A program made the translations under genes and the position numbers. Source: Candidatus Phascolarctobacterium caballi (GTDB lineage: Bacteria > Bacillota > Negativicutes > Acidaminococcales > Acidaminococcaceae). From it: DNA of 6,585 bases. Below the pieces are notes generated by a model. The model was not told where the DNA came from. It did no database searches and saw only the letters and a list, made by a program, of their open reading frames with translations. Positions 6,559 through 6,585 of this stretch are shown here, piece by piece (the first letter of the stretch is position 1; every line of letters starts with the position of its first letter). Location: contig JAGHTS010000269.1 in NCBI GenBank assembly GCA_018065225.1, positions 1 to 6,585 on the forward strand, written 5' to 3'.

Positions 6559-6580
6559 AATGTGATTATTATAACACATT
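6559..6580 (-). promoter_or_regulatory. Inverted repeat over the -10 box, candidate operator
   Basis: A perfect 6-bp inverted repeat, AATGTG-N10-CACATT, embraces the -10 element and the predicted start site. A bound protein would block RNA polymerase, so this looks like a repressor site. The inner sequence TGTGTTATAAT (6568-6578) matches 10 of 11 positions of the CcpN consensus TRTGHYATAYW as I recall it from Bacillus work. The arm spacing (10 nt between TGTG and CACA) is wider than in CRP or Rex sites (8 nt). The binding protein is inferred, not shown, and part of the CcpN match is inherent in any extended -10. Confidence 0.45.
6568..6576 (-). promoter_or_regulatory. Extended -10 promoter element of the operon
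   Basis: TGTTATAAT on the minus strand is a perfect extended -10 (TGnTATAAT) for the housekeeping sigma factor. Transcription should start near 6561, giving a leader of about 23 nt. The -35 region would fall just beyond the window edge and cannot be checked. The short leader leaves no room for a riboswitch on a transcript from this promoter. Confidence 0.75.
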
Positions 6581-6585
6581 TATAA

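Noticed and set aside
6559..6580. The inverted repeat as a CRP/FNR-type or Rex operator
   Set aside because: Those sites have 8 nt between TGTG and CACA, while this has 10; the outer bases also do not follow the Rex TTGTGA/TCACAA pattern.

Overview
The window holds one tightly packed, seven-gene minus-strand operon. It has a promoter at its upstream (right) edge and a rho-independent terminator at its downstream (left) edge. In transcription order, from about 6561 down to about 45, the genes are transketolase (tkt), HMP/HMP-P kinase (thiD), hydroxyethylthiazole kinase (thiM), thiamine-phosphate synthase (thiE), a CcpN-type HTH-CBS repressor, a PPDK regulatory kinase/phosphorylase (PpsR/YqfL family), and an Est30-like carboxylesterase. 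The largest gap between genes is 6 nt, and every other junction overlaps by 1 to 11 nt, so translational coupling is likely throughout. All seven reading frames look intact. No RNA gene, mobile element or CRISPR array was seen.

The adjacent ccpN-ppsR pair is typical of low-GC Gram-positive bacteria (Bacillota; yqzB-yqfL in Bacillus). GC is about 32-38% in the lines I counted, and Shine-Dalgarno and extended -10 signals are strong, which also fits a Bacillota bacterium. An anaerobe that uses pyruvate phosphate dikinase is plausible, because PpsR has no known target other than PPDK. Finer placement, for example in the Negativicutes or Clostridia, is only a guess. The coding strand is clearly richer in G than C, as expected for a leading-strand operon.

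Functionally, thiM, thiD and thiE form the classical thiamine salvage route. ThiM and ThiD phosphorylate the thiazole and pyrimidine halves, and ThiE joins them into thiamine phosphate. ThiL, which would make the active cofactor TPP, is not in the window, nor are the de novo genes thiC and thiG. Transketolase, a TPP-dependent enzyme, heads the same transcript. The last part of the operon encodes regulators of the PEP-pyruvate node: CcpN represses gluconeogenic genes in Bacillus, and PpsR switches PPDK on and off. The operon therefore joins a TPP-using sugar-phosphate enzyme, salvage of its cofactor, and control of glycolysis versus gluconeogenesis.

The most interesting non-coding signal lies 20-42 nt upstream of tkt. 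A perfect 6-bp inverted repeat (AATGTG-N10-CACATT) surrounds an extended -10 box. That box matches 10 of 11 positions of the CcpN operator consensus as I recall it, so the operon may be autoregulated by its own CcpN. No TPP riboswitch is visible before the thi genes. Everything here is a known gene family; the novelty lies in the arrangement and the possible regulation.
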